The notes beneath the pieces are model-generated. The model searched no databases and was not told the origin of the DNA. It saw only the letters and a program-made list of their open reading frames with translations. Position numbers and translations under genes: made by a program. Below, piece by piece: positions 17,615-26,715 of a stretch of 64,000 nucleotides of DNA. Position 1 is the first letter of the stretch; every line of letters starts with the position of its first letter. Location: positions 78,926 to 142,925 of the forward strand of contig CANQET010000003.1 in NCBI GenBank assembly GCA_947595585.1. Direction: 5' to 3'. This stretch comes from an uncultured Clostridia bacterium. GTDB lineage: Bacteria; Bacillota; Clostridia; Christensenellales; Borkfalkiaceae.

Positions 17615-17675
17615 TAGGCCCATCGTATTCCGCCCACCCCCCTACCCCCCTCCAACGGAGGGGGTATCGCTTTGA
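17551..17675. repeat. Repeat mosaic 3, overlapping the 3' end of the SpoVB-like gene
   Basis: A partial module B (GTCACGGCCTCAGCCGCGAC and CTCCCC/GGGGAG hairpins, 17560-17610) continues into an inverted module A (17633-17663). The first part is translated as the C-terminus of the flippase. The rest of the gap to 17750 carries no feature I can name. Confidence 0.85.
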
Positions 17676-17751
17676 ATGAGCCCCTATGCAGTCTCCTCGT
17701 TGCGTCACGCGCGCGGGGACAATAAAAAAATTTGCGCTTTCCGAAAAAAAA

Positions 17752-17796
17752 TTTGTCATATTTTCTTATTACAGCTTGACAAAATGCTATGACAAA
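17752..17796. promoter_or_regulatory. Inverted-repeat operator candidate over the promoter of lipoprotein paralogue 1
   Basis: A perfect 9-bp inverted repeat, TTTGTCATA (17752-17760) and TATGACAAA (17788-17796), 36 bp from start to start. The right arm lies between the -35 and -10 boxes. The same pair with the same 36-bp spacing precedes paralogue 2. Confidence 0.55.
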
Positions 17797-17804
17797 TGTA
17801 TACT
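17776..17804 (+). promoter_or_regulatory. SigA promoter of lipoprotein paralogue 1
   Basis: TTGACA (17776-17781), a 17-bp spacer and TATACT (17799-17804), with an A/T-rich stretch upstream that could act as an UP element. The leader to 17860 is about 50 nt. Confidence 0.85.
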
Positions 17805-17859
17805 GAAACCATGCAGCGGAAGAAATTTCGCAAATTTTCGGCATCGTAAAGGAAGAATT

Positions 17860-20800
17860 ATGAAAAAACTCAAGAAACTCGGCATCGTATTCGCCTCGGG
17901 CGCCTGCATCGTATCGCTTGCGGCAGGCATCGCGGCTTGCGGCGGCAAGAGTGAGACCCCCACCGTCGAGCAGGGCACTTCTTCGACCCTTGTCACCGAC
18001 AAATCGCCCGATCAGCTCTCTCCCGAAAACGTGATCTACGCGTTCATGCAAAAGCAGAGCGAACTGCAAAGCTACAAGATCACGACGGAAGGCACTGCCG
18101 TAGCCAGCCTTGCGGGCTACGAGCAGGATATCCACAACGTCACCTACAAGAGCGGCGACGACTATCTGAACCAAGCCTCTTCGGATTCCGTCCTCGTGAA
18201 GATGAAGCACCAGGCCTTCTCCAAGGGCGGCAAAGTCGTCTACCGCAACAGCTTCGACGGCGAGATGAAAGTCGCCGAAAAGGAAGACTATGTGAAGGTC
18301 TACGGCTTCACCGCGGACGACGTCCTCCTCGGCGGGTACATCATCAATCCCAAGACGCTCCGCTTCGCCCAACTCGAGAAGACCGAGGGCGAGCTTCTCA
18401 CGTATTATATGCGCCTCGCGGGCGACCAGTCCGTCGCAGGCGGCGTGGCGACCGAATCGGCCACCTCGGGCATCCGTCTGCAGGCCAAGGCCTACGGCTC
18501 GCTCGATAATCTTCCCGCCTTCTCGGATGTGGATCTCCGCCTCACGATCAAGAAGGATTGGACGCCCGTCTCCTACACCTCTTCGTGCTCCTACGAGGCC
18601 AAGAAGATCTTCAACATGAGCGTCGAGCAAAACGTCGTCTGCACCTATTCGGATGTCAACGGCATCGTCGCCATTCCCGACGCCAAGGAATTCAACGCCA
18701 AGATCGGGACGACACCCTCCGAAGTGACCCCCGACAACGGCGAGGCCGATCCTCTCATGCAGCTCGCTACCGCCGTCGGCGGCGCGTTCGACGAACAGGA
18801 TACCCTCGCTGTCTCCGCGCCCATCTCGATCAAGATCGGCGCACAGAGCGTGGTGATCCCGGGCAAGCTCGAGCTGAAACTCCGCAAGGATGCGCTCGGC
18901 GGCGGAGACCTCGCCGACGCCTTCGCTCTCCGCTACGACCTCGACCTTTCCGCGCTCCCGCTCGTTTCGGGCATCGCAAGCACCCTCACGCTTCGCTATC
19001 TCGGCGACGGCCTGCTCTTCGTGATGCTCAACAATCCCGCAAGCGGGAAAGATAATTACATCTTCACCTATGCGGCCGACCTCGGCAGTCTCTTCGCCGA
19101 CCAAGCGGGAGAAGGCTTCTCTCTCGAAAACCTTCAGGTGCTCGTCGAGCAGACCGTCGACGTGGACAAGACGGATACGGGCTTTGCGATCTCGCCCAAG
19201 CCCTCCGCGCTCCAAGGGCTCAACTACCGTTACGGCGAAATGATCGCCTCTCTCGCGGAGACCCTCGGCGATACGCACGGCTATCTCCAATCTCTGCTCG
19301 GCTTCACCTTCACGGAGCTCAAGCTCGAGCTTGCAGGGACGGATAAGGTCACAGAGATCTCGGTCTCCGTCGCGGCGACCCCCGGGGAAAACGTCACCAT
19401 GGGCGAGAAGATTGGCGTCTCCCTCGACACCCAACTCATCGGCGGCTCGATTACACAGCCGTTTACGGGCGATCTCGATTTCCGTCTCGATCCGACAGTC
19501 GTGTGGTCGGGCGATTACTTCGCGCTCGCAAAGGCGCACCTGAACCTCGATCTCAAACCCGCTCTCCCTCTCCTTTCGCTGCTCGGAGCCTTCGGCAGCA
19601 CGATCCCCGATATTCCTTCTTGGCTCAACGCCGACCTCACCGGCCTCGATGTCTACTACATGGGCGACGGCAAGCTCACGCTTGTGCTCAGCAATGCGGC
19701 GGGGAACCCTGTCTTTACGACCGATATCGATCTGACGCAGTACTTCCTCCCGGCGGCGACCGCGCTCGAAGGCGAAACAAGTGGCGAGACGAGCGGCACG
19801 CAGGGCTTGCAACTTCCGCAGCTCATCTTTGAGATCAAGGAGAACGGTTTCTCGGTCTCCCTTGGCGAAAACCTCGTGCAGGCGCTCAACGCCGCTTACG
19901 GAGAACTTGTGCAGACGGCGGTGGATTCCATCACGGCCGCCGCGGGCGATAGCCTTGTAGGGCAATTGATCGGCGGTATGATCGGCGCCGAGATCACGGG
20001 CGCGGGGATCTTTGTCGGCAGGAACGACGAGGGCCTTCTCACCTTCAATCTCAATGTTGACGGCATTCCCGCGAGCAGTCCCGACGCAGAGACTTCACTT
20101 CTCTCCATCACCCTCACCCACCTCAGAGCGTTGGAAAGCGCAGAGCAGGAAAAACTCCTTGCGCTTGGCGAAACCGTCAAAAACCTTCGCGCGATGAACG
20201 AGAAGGCGGCGGCATACGACGTACAGGTGCAAAAGTTCATCGACGAAATGGATGTTTCCGAGGGCGGCTATGAGAAATACGTCGAGGCCGTCACCGCCAT
20301 GCAAAACGAGATCGCTGCCGAGGCCGACGGCGTGAAGTCGCTCATGGAGAAAAAGTCCTATCTTGAAACAAAGACGTACAACGAAAAGGAATACACCGTT
20401 CTCCTTCTCACCGCAGAGCTCTATCACGACCGCGCGGAGCAGTTCAAAGCGAAGGTATCGGCCATCACGGCGGATTCTCCCGAGACCGAATGGGACGCGC
20501 TCAACGCCCTCTACGAAAAGTCCGCGACCACTTCGAACATCACCGTTCCCGCGATCGAGGGGAACGAAGTCCTCGAAAAGGCGGTCGGCCAAACAACGAT
20601 CGAAAGCTATCTCACAAAGCGCAAAGCGCACGAAACACCGATTGCACAAGCGCTGAAAGCGAACATCGCCGAAGCCAAGGCGGCATTCGACGAGGCCACA
20701 ACGCGCGACGGCTGGACCGCTGCGCTCACCAAGATCGTCAATGAATTTAAGCCCGTCTACGACAAACTTTCCGCCGCATTGCAGGAAGACACGGGGTATC

Positions 20801-21483
20801 GGGATTTCGTCGCCGCGGTCTACCAAAAGAACCTTGACGATGTCATAGATTCCTATAAAGAGATCAAGAGCGAGCTCGAAGCGCTGACCGAAAAGGGCAA
20901 TGCAGCTTCGATCGAGGACCTCCTCGGAACGATGAAGAAGCTTTCCTCGGCGTACGCCCTCTACTACGGCAGCGATTATTGGAAGTCCAATTCGGACAAC
21001 ACAACGACCGCGATGGCGTGGGGAAAGACGTGGGTGACCGCTTTGAAGCCGACTTGGCTCGAGGAAACCAAACAAGCGGAACTCGACCAAAAAGTCACCG
21101 ACCTCATCGCACTGAACAGAGAACTCATCAAAGGCACTGTGGAAACGTCCGTCGGAACCGCGCTCAAAGACGTCATCGGAAATGCGGTCTCCGAGCTCTA
21201 CGAAGAGATCGGAGCTTGCAGGATCGTTGCCGAGGAAGGCGGTGCGGTGACGTGGGACTTCTCCAAATTCGATGCCGCGTCCGAGGAAACGAAGGCCGCC
21301 TTGCTCGAAAAGATCCATGGGCTCCGCTTCCTGATCTCTAAAGTACTCCCGACGACGATCATTAATGATATTTGGGGGAATGATCCAAAGGATGCGATGC
21401 GGCAATTCGCGCGGACCAATCTCACCAAGTACGAAGCGGAATTTGAGACGTATGTCGCCGCCGCCTCGGCGCCGCAGGCATGA
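17860..21483 (+). CDS. Large lipoprotein, tandem paralogue 1
   Basis: 1207 residues. A type II signal peptide ends in AAGIAAC with Cys27, followed by a GGKSETPTVEQG linker. Residues to about 500 are beta-rich, with phrases such as STLTLRYLGDGLLFVMLNN that recur later in degenerate form (LDVYYMGDGKLTLVLSNAAG near 600). From about 760 on, the chain is mainly helical and charged (LRALESAEQEKLLALGETV and similar), with probable coiled coils. I recognise no named domain. The first ~290 residues are identical to those of the next gene and then diverge sharply. The start at 17860 follows AAAGGAAG; the open frame extends upstream into non-coding promoter DNA. It is probably surface exposed; function unknown. 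Confidence 0.85.
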   Translation: MKKLKKLGIVFASGACIVSLAAGIAACGGKSETPTVEQGTSSTLVTDKSPDQLSPENVIYAFMQKQSELQSYKITTEGTAVASLAGYEQDIHNVTYKSGDDYLNQASSDSVLVKMKHQAFSKGGKVVYRNSFDGEMKVAEKEDYVKVYGFTADDVLLGGYIINPKTLRFAQLEKTEGELLTYYMRLAGDQSVAGGVATESATSGIRLQAKAYGSLDNLPAFSDVDLRLTIKKDWTPVSYTSSCSYEAKKIFNMSVEQNVVCTYSDVNGIVAIPDAKEFNAKIGTTPSEVTPDNGEADPLMQLATAVGGAFDEQDTLAVSAPISIKIGAQSVVIPGKLELKLRKDALGGGDLADAFALRYDLDLSALPLVSGIASTLTLRYLGDGLLFVMLNNPASGKDNYIFTYAADLGSLFADQAGEGFSLENLQVLVEQTVDVDKTDTGFAISPKPSALQGLNYRYGEMIASLAETLGDTHGYLQSLLGFTFTELKLELAGTDKVTEISVSVAATPGENVTMGEKIGVSLDTQLIGGSITQPFTGDLDFRLDPTVVWSGDYFALAKAHLNLDLKPALPLLSLLGAFGSTIPDIPSWLNADLTGLDVYYMGDGKLTLVLSNAAGNPVFTTDIDLTQYFLPAATALEGETSGETSGTQGLQLPQLIFEIKENGFSVSLGENLVQALNAAYGELVQTAVDSITAAAGDSLVGQLIGGMIGAEITGAGIFVGRNDEGLLTFNLNVDGIPASSPDAETSLLSITLTHLRALESAEQEKLLALGETVKNLRAMNEKAAAYDVQVQKFIDEMDVSEGGYEKYVEAVTAMQNEIAAEADGVKSLMEKKSYLETKTYNEKEYTVLLLTAELYHDRAEQFKAKVSAITADSPETEWDALNALYEKSATTSNITVPAIEGNEVLEKAVGQTTIESYLTKRKAHETPIAQALKANIAEAKAAFDEATTRDGWTAALTKIVNEFKPVYDKLSAALQEDTGYRDFVAAVYQKNLDDVIDSYKEIKSELEALTEKGNAASIEDLLGTMKKLSSAYALYYGSDYWKSNSDNTTTAMAWGKTWVTALKPTWLEETKQAELDQKVTDLIALNRELIKGTVETSVGTALKDVIGNAVSELYEEIGACRIVAEEGGAVTWDFSKFDAASEETKAALLEKIHGLRFLISKVLPTTIINDIWGNDPKDAMRQFARTNLTKYEAEFETYVAAASAPQA

Positions 21484-21556
21484 CCTCTGAACCGCAAACG
21501 ATCCATGCCCCGCTCCCTCACGCGCGGCGGACGGAGCCCGCATGACGTTCTCCAAA

Positions 21557-21596
21557 ACAAAAAGCCTACCTTGCGTTCCCGCAGGGTAGGCTTTTT
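21557..21596 (+). terminator. Intrinsic terminator of lipoprotein paralogue 1
   Basis: Stem AAAAAGCCTACC/GGGTAGGCTTTTT with a T-run. The same terminator with one base different follows paralogue 2, so the duplication included it. Confidence 0.9.
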
Positions 21597-21604
21597 GTAT
21601 CTCG

Positions 21605-22085
21605 CAACTCCTGCCCACCCCCCTACCCCCCTCCAATGGAGGGGGTATGTTTTCTATTCTCCGATGGAGGGGGTGTGTTCTGTTCTCCGAGGGAGGGGGT
21701 GTGTTCTGTTCTCCGAGGGAGGGGTGCTTTGAATGAGCCCCTACGAAGTCCGCCCGCCCCCTCCGTGGGAGGGGGACTAAGGGGGTGGGGCGGCAAAGAG
21801 GCATTGAATGGAGCACGTCATTTCGCCCCGACCGTAGCTTCTATTTGTTCTACTAAGGTCGGCACGAGCCGTAGGCGAAGTTACGAAGTAGAGAAATCTC
21901 AAAGTCGAGATTCCTCCTTCCTACGGTCGTCGGAATGACGTACTGATAGGCCCCTACGAAGTCCGACCCCTTGCTTCCCCTTTTAGGGGAAGTACCTGCG
22001 TTAGCAGGGGATAGGGTTTCCAAACCCCCTCAGTCACGGCCTCAGCCGCGACAGCTCCCCTGCGAGGGGAGCCAAGGGTCGCCCA
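21605..22085. repeat. Repeat mosaic 4, between the two lipoprotein paralogues
   Basis: Modules A (21612-21645 inverted; 21757-21790), a short array of CTCCGANGGAGGGGGTGTGTTCTGTT units (about 21655-21730), module C-like sequence (21824-21945) and a full module B (21965-22085). No gene is seen in the 775-bp gap. Confidence 0.85.
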
Positions 22086-22150
22086 TGAAAGCCCCCAACT
22101 CCCCCTCGCGCGCGGGCACAATAAAAAAATTTGCAAGCTCCGAAAAAAAA

Positions 22151-22203
22151 TTTGTCATATTTTTCTGTTACAGCTTGACAAAATGCTATGACAAATGTAT
22201 ACT
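22151..22203 (+). promoter_or_regulatory. SigA promoter and inverted-repeat operator candidate of lipoprotein paralogue 2
   Basis: TTGACA (22175-22180), 17 bp, TATACT (22198-22203). The inverted repeat TTTGTCATA (22151-22159) and TATGACAAA (22187-22195) brackets the -35 box as in paralogue 1, at a constant offset of 4399 bp. Confidence 0.8.
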
Positions 22204-22258
22204 GAAACCATGCAGCGGAAGAAATTTCGCAAATTTTCGGCATCGTAAAGGAAGAATT

Positions 22259-25200
22259 ATGAAAAAACTCAAGAAACTCGGCATCGTATTCGCCTCGGGC
22301 GCCTGCATCGTATCGCTTGCGGCAGGCATCGCGGCTTGCGGCGGCAAGAGTGAGACCCCCACCGTCGAGCAGGGCACTTCTTCGACCCTTGTCACCGACA
22401 AATCGCCCGATCAGCTCTCTCCCGAAAACGTGATCTACGCGTTCATGCAAAAGCAGAGCGAACTGCAAAGCTACAAGATCACGACGGAAGGCACTGCCGT
22501 AGCCAGCCTTGCGGGCTACGAGCAGGATATCCACAACGTCACCTACAAGAGCGGCGACGACTATCTGAACCAAGCCTCTTCGGATTCCGTCCTCGTGAAG
22601 ATGAAGCACCAGGCCTTCTCCAAGGGCGGCAAAGTCGTCTACCGCAACAGCTTCGACGGCGAGATGAAAGTCGCCGAAAAGGAAGACTATGTGAAGGTCT
22701 ACGGCTTCACCGCGGACGACGTCCTCCTCGGCGGGTACATCATCAATCCCAAGACGCTCCGCTTCGCCCAACTCGAGAAGACCGAGGGCGAGCTTCTCAC
22801 GTATTATATGCGCCTCGCGGGCGACCAGTCCGTCGCAGGCGGCGTGGCGACCGAATCGGCCACCTCGGGCATCCGTCTGCAGGCCAAGGCCTACGGCTCG
22901 CTCGATAATCTTCCCGCCTTCTCGGATGTGGACCTCCGCCTCACGATCAAGAAGGATTGGACGCCCGTCTCCTACACCTCTTCGTGCTCCTATGAGGCCA
23001 AGAAGATCTTCAATATGAGCGTCGAGCAAAACGTCGTCTGCACCTATTCGGATGTCAACGGCATCGTCGCCATTCCCGACGCCAAGGAGTTCAACGCCAA
23101 GATCGGGACGACGCCCTCCGAAGTGACCCCCGACGAAGGCGAGACCGATCCCCTCATGCAGCTCGTGGAAGCGGCAGGGAGCGCCTTCGATGCCGAGAGC
23201 ACCCTCTCCGTGCCCGCCTCCGTGGCGGTTACGATCGGGGAACAGCACTTGGACCTCCCCGGGCAGCTCACGCTGAAGCTCAACCAAGACGCATTGAACG
23301 GCGGAGACCTCGCCGCGGCCTTCAACATCCGCTACGACCTTGACCTTGGCGCAGTTCCGCTCGTCTCGGGCATCGCAAGCACCCTCACGCTTCGCTATCT
23401 CGGCGACGGCCTGCTCTTCGTGATGCTCAACAACCCCGCAAACGGGAAGGATAATTACATCTTCACCTATGCGGCCGACCTCAACGGCATGACGCTCGGC
23501 GGCGCCGACTTCTCCCTCGAGAACCTTCAGACGACCGTAGAACGCATCCTCAACATCGAGACGTCGGAAGCGGGCTTCGAGCTCACGATAAAGCCGAGCG
23601 TGCTCCTTGCGCTCAACGCCGCATATACACAGGCGATCGCCTCGCTCACGGAGCAGGTCGGCGATACCTACGGCATCATCGAGTCCCTGCTCGGCTTCAC
23701 CTTCACGGACCTCAAAGTCGAGATCGAAGGCCTCGAGACGATGACGGGGATCACCGTCTCTGTCGCGGCCGAACCCGGCGAAAATATCACCACGGGCGAG
23801 AAATTCGGCGTCACGATCGATACCCAACTCGGCGGCGGAATGCTCTCGAACCCCTTCACGGGCGACATCAAGCTCCATCTCGATCCCGCGGCGGTGTGGT
23901 CGGGCAATTACTACGCGATCGCAAAGGCACATCTGCATCTCGACCTCTCGCCCGCAAAGACGATCCTCGGAATGGTCGGAAGCTTTGCGCCCGCAGGTAG
24001 CCTTCCCCCCTTCGTAAACGGCGATCTCGACAACATGGATCTCTATTACATGGGCGACGGCATGCTCACGCTCATCTTCAATAACAAGGACGGTCAGGCG
24101 ACCGGCGTCATGGAGTTTGACCTCCGCGAGACGACCAGCAGCGAACAGGCGTCCCCCATGGCCTTGGAGGAAGAGCCCGAAGCGCCGCAGACTTCCCTCG
24201 GGATCCTGCCCATCACGATCACGATCAACGAAAACAACCTCGTCATCTCCCTCAACGGACCCATCGTCCAACAGCTCGATGCAATGTACAACGAACTCGT
24301 CGATTCCCTCATCGCCTCGGCGGTCGAAGGCGCAGGCGGCGGCTTTGCGGGAAGCGCGGCGCAAGGCTTGCTCACCTCCATGCTGAAGGCGCAGATCACC
24401 GAGCTCGTGCTCACGCTCGGCACCTCCGAAGAGGCCAAGCCCTATCTCGATTTCGCAGTCATGGGCATCCTCTCCGGGAAGACCGACGTCGTCCGTCTCC
24501 TCGGCCTCAACCTCAGCTATATCGATCGGCTCACCGAAGAGGAGCGCACCATCCTCGATGCCGGCGAGAAGCCCGCGGCGGCGCGCGAACTCTATGCCCA
24601 AGCGCTGGTCTATATCAACAAGTTGCAGCAGCTCATCGACCACGTCGACCTCACCGATGCGGGCATGGCAAAATATGAATCCGACGTACGGGCCCTCGTC
24701 GACGAGATCGCGGCGCTGCCCGAAGAAGTGCAGATGGTCGTCTCCAATAAGTCCGCGCTCGATGAAACGGAATTCAGCGACAAAAATAAGTACCCCGGGC
24801 TCATCACGACCCAGAAGGCTTGGCGCACGCGCGTCGAAGATTTCCGCAATAAGATGGCGGCAAACGACGACTACACGCAGTTCACCGCCGAACAGTGGGC
24901 AGCCCTCGACAATATCTATGATAACGAAGGCACGATCACTTGGGGCGGCATCCTCGGGATTGGGGAAAAATCGATCACTATCCCCGCCGTCAAGGATTGC
25001 CCTTCGATGATCGAGGCGATCGGCGAAGCGCACATCGCGGCCTACACGCTGGCGCGGGAAGAGTACGATGCGAAGGTGGCACAGGCCTTCCTCGAAGAGT
25101 TCAACCCCATCGTCGAGGCATTCGCGGCAAAGGACAAGACGTCGAAGGACGATATGCAAGCCGAGCTTACGAAGCTCACCAAAGAGGTCCTTCCCAAATA

Positions 25201-25885
25201 CAATGCCCTCGCTTCGAAGGGACTCGTGTCAAGCACCTTCGATCCCTATGCGCTCGCGGTCTGCAAGGCCAACCTTCAGATGATCACGGCGGAATACACC
25301 GCGCTGAATGCGAAATTCGAGCAGCTCTTTGCGGGTACGCCCACGCTCGAAGCCCTCATCCCGCTCCTCAAGGAATATTCCGACCTCTACACGTGGCACG
25401 GCGGATGGAACTATTGGCCTACCTCAGCCGTGAAAGCAGATTGGGGCGACGGATGGCTCAATGCGGTCCTTGCCACCCTTCAGGAAGATGCAAAGGCCGA
25501 GCTTCAGGCGGCTGATAAGGAAGCCACCGCAGCGCGCGCGGGATTCGCGGTCGATGGGACGATAAGCACGCAGATCCGTGAAACGCTCGGCGATGCGATC
25601 ACGGCAAAGCTCACCGAGCTCAAGGAACAACTGACCCCCTGCAGAAGCAAGAACCCCTTAAATATTTATACATATGACTTCACGAAGCTTGGCATTGATG
25701 ATGTTCCCGCGCTCGAGAACTTGCTTCAGACCATGCAAGGGCTGCGCTATATGTTCGACAAGATGTTCTCCGCCAACGCCAAGAAGGAATTCCTCGTCGA
25801 TGGCAGCGAACTCTACACCTTCACAACGAGCGACCTCAAGACGTTTGAAAAGGAGCTCGTCAAACACATCAACTCCAAGAAGTGA
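22259..25885 (+). CDS. Large lipoprotein, tandem paralogue 2
   Basis: 1208 residues, the same architecture as the gene 4399 bp upstream: a lipobox with Cys27, a beta-rich first half and a helical, charged second half. Residues 1 to about 290 are identical to paralogue 1, and from VTPDEGETDP onward the two diverge to clearly lower identity, with only scattered conserved blocks (GIASTLTLRYLGDGLLFVML; LLGFTF; YYMGDGMLTLIF). The helical part contains DLTDAGMAKYESDVRALVDE-like segments. The start at 22259 follows AAAGGAAG. No named domain is recognised. Sequence exchange between the two copies is likely. Cell-surface location is inferred from the lipobox. Confidence 0.85.
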   Translation: MKKLKKLGIVFASGACIVSLAAGIAACGGKSETPTVEQGTSSTLVTDKSPDQLSPENVIYAFMQKQSELQSYKITTEGTAVASLAGYEQDIHNVTYKSGDDYLNQASSDSVLVKMKHQAFSKGGKVVYRNSFDGEMKVAEKEDYVKVYGFTADDVLLGGYIINPKTLRFAQLEKTEGELLTYYMRLAGDQSVAGGVATESATSGIRLQAKAYGSLDNLPAFSDVDLRLTIKKDWTPVSYTSSCSYEAKKIFNMSVEQNVVCTYSDVNGIVAIPDAKEFNAKIGTTPSEVTPDEGETDPLMQLVEAAGSAFDAESTLSVPASVAVTIGEQHLDLPGQLTLKLNQDALNGGDLAAAFNIRYDLDLGAVPLVSGIASTLTLRYLGDGLLFVMLNNPANGKDNYIFTYAADLNGMTLGGADFSLENLQTTVERILNIETSEAGFELTIKPSVLLALNAAYTQAIASLTEQVGDTYGIIESLLGFTFTDLKVEIEGLETMTGITVSVAAEPGENITTGEKFGVTIDTQLGGGMLSNPFTGDIKLHLDPAAVWSGNYYAIAKAHLHLDLSPAKTILGMVGSFAPAGSLPPFVNGDLDNMDLYYMGDGMLTLIFNNKDGQATGVMEFDLRETTSSEQASPMALEEEPEAPQTSLGILPITITINENNLVISLNGPIVQQLDAMYNELVDSLIASAVEGAGGGFAGSAAQGLLTSMLKAQITELVLTLGTSEEAKPYLDFAVMGILSGKTDVVRLLGLNLSYIDRLTEEERTILDAGEKPAAARELYAQALVYINKLQQLIDHVDLTDAGMAKYESDVRALVDEIAALPEEVQMVVSNKSALDETEFSDKNKYPGLITTQKAWRTRVEDFRNKMAANDDYTQFTAEQWAALDNIYDNEGTITWGGILGIGEKSITIPAVKDCPSMIEAIGEAHIAAYTLAREEYDAKVAQAFLEEFNPIVEAFAAKDKTSKDDMQAELTKLTKEVLPKYNALASKGLVSSTFDPYALAVCKANLQMITAEYTALNAKFEQLFAGTPTLEALIPLLKEYSDLYTWHGGWNYWPTSAVKADWGDGWLNAVLATLQEDAKAELQAADKEATAARAGFAVDGTISTQIRETLGDAITAKLTELKEQLTPCRSKNPLNIYTYDFTKLGIDDVPALENLLQTMQGLRYMFDKMFSANAKKEFLVDGSELYTFTTSDLKTFEKELVKHINSKK

Positions 25886-25976
25886 TCCTTTTCGGACCCC
25901 ATGTAACAGAATTGAGCCTTTCGGCCCATGCAACTGCAAGATACGCGCTTATTTCGATAAGATGCGATCTCCCGAA

Positions 25977-26018
25977 CAAAAAGCCTACCCTGCGTTCCCG
26001 CAGGGTAGGCTTTTTTTC
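25977..26018 (+). terminator. Intrinsic terminator of lipoprotein paralogue 2
   Basis: Stem AAAAAGCCTACCCTGCG/CGCAGGGTAGGCTTTTTTT with a TTCC loop, followed by T7; almost identical to the terminator of paralogue 1. Confidence 0.9.
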
Positions 26019-26044
26019 TGCATTTTTCCGTCGTATTCAGAGCG

Positions 26045-26705
26045 ACCCTTGTAGCAGGGCAGTCGCGGCCGATCATGTGCGCGCCTTGGCTCCCCTCGTA
26101 GGGGAGCTGTCGCGGCGCAGCCGTGACTGAGGGGTTTTGAAACCCTATCCCCCTGCTGACGCAGGTACTTCCCCTACAAGGGGAAGCAAGGGGATGGACT
26201 GCGTAGGGGTACATCACGTGCGACACCCCCTCCATTGGAGAACAAAAGAATACCCCCTCCATTGGAGGGGGGTAGGGGGGTGGGCAGGTGACGACGGAGC
26301 ACATCAGTACGTCATTCCGAGGCGTGAGCCGAGGAATCTCGACTTTGAGATTTCTCTACTTGGTAACTTCGCCTACGGCTCGTGCCGACCTTAGTAGAAC
26401 AAATAGAAGCTGCGGTCAGGGCGAAATGACGTGCTCCATTCAATGCCTCTTTGCCGCCCCACCCCCTTCATCCCCCTCCCACGGAGGGGGTAGGTGGACT
26501 ACGTAGGGGCACATCATGTGCGCTACCCCCTCCGTTGGAGAACAAAAGAACACCCCCTCCATTGGAGGGGGGTAGGGGGGTGGGCAGGTGACGACGGGGC
26601 ACATCAGTACGTCATTCCGAGGCGTGAGCCGAGGAATCTCGACTTTGAGATTTCTCACTACGTTCGAAATGACGTAATGGGCGAGGGCGCAAATCATGTG
26701 CGTCC
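26045..26705. repeat. Repeat mosaic 5
   Basis: Inverted module B (26077-26195), inverted modules A (26226-26285, 26470-26495, 26525-26585) and two inverted module C copies (26310-26360 and 26610-26672). The segment 26220-26360 is largely repeated at 26520-26660, so a compound A+C block is duplicated. No gene is seen in this 830-bp gap. Confidence 0.85.
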
Positions 26706-26715
26706 CTTGCCCCCC

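Noticed and set aside
22034..25159. Minus-strand open frame opposite lipoprotein paralogue 2
   Set aside because: Low-complexity Arg/Glu/Asp composition, no motif, and it covers the promoter region of the plus-strand gene.
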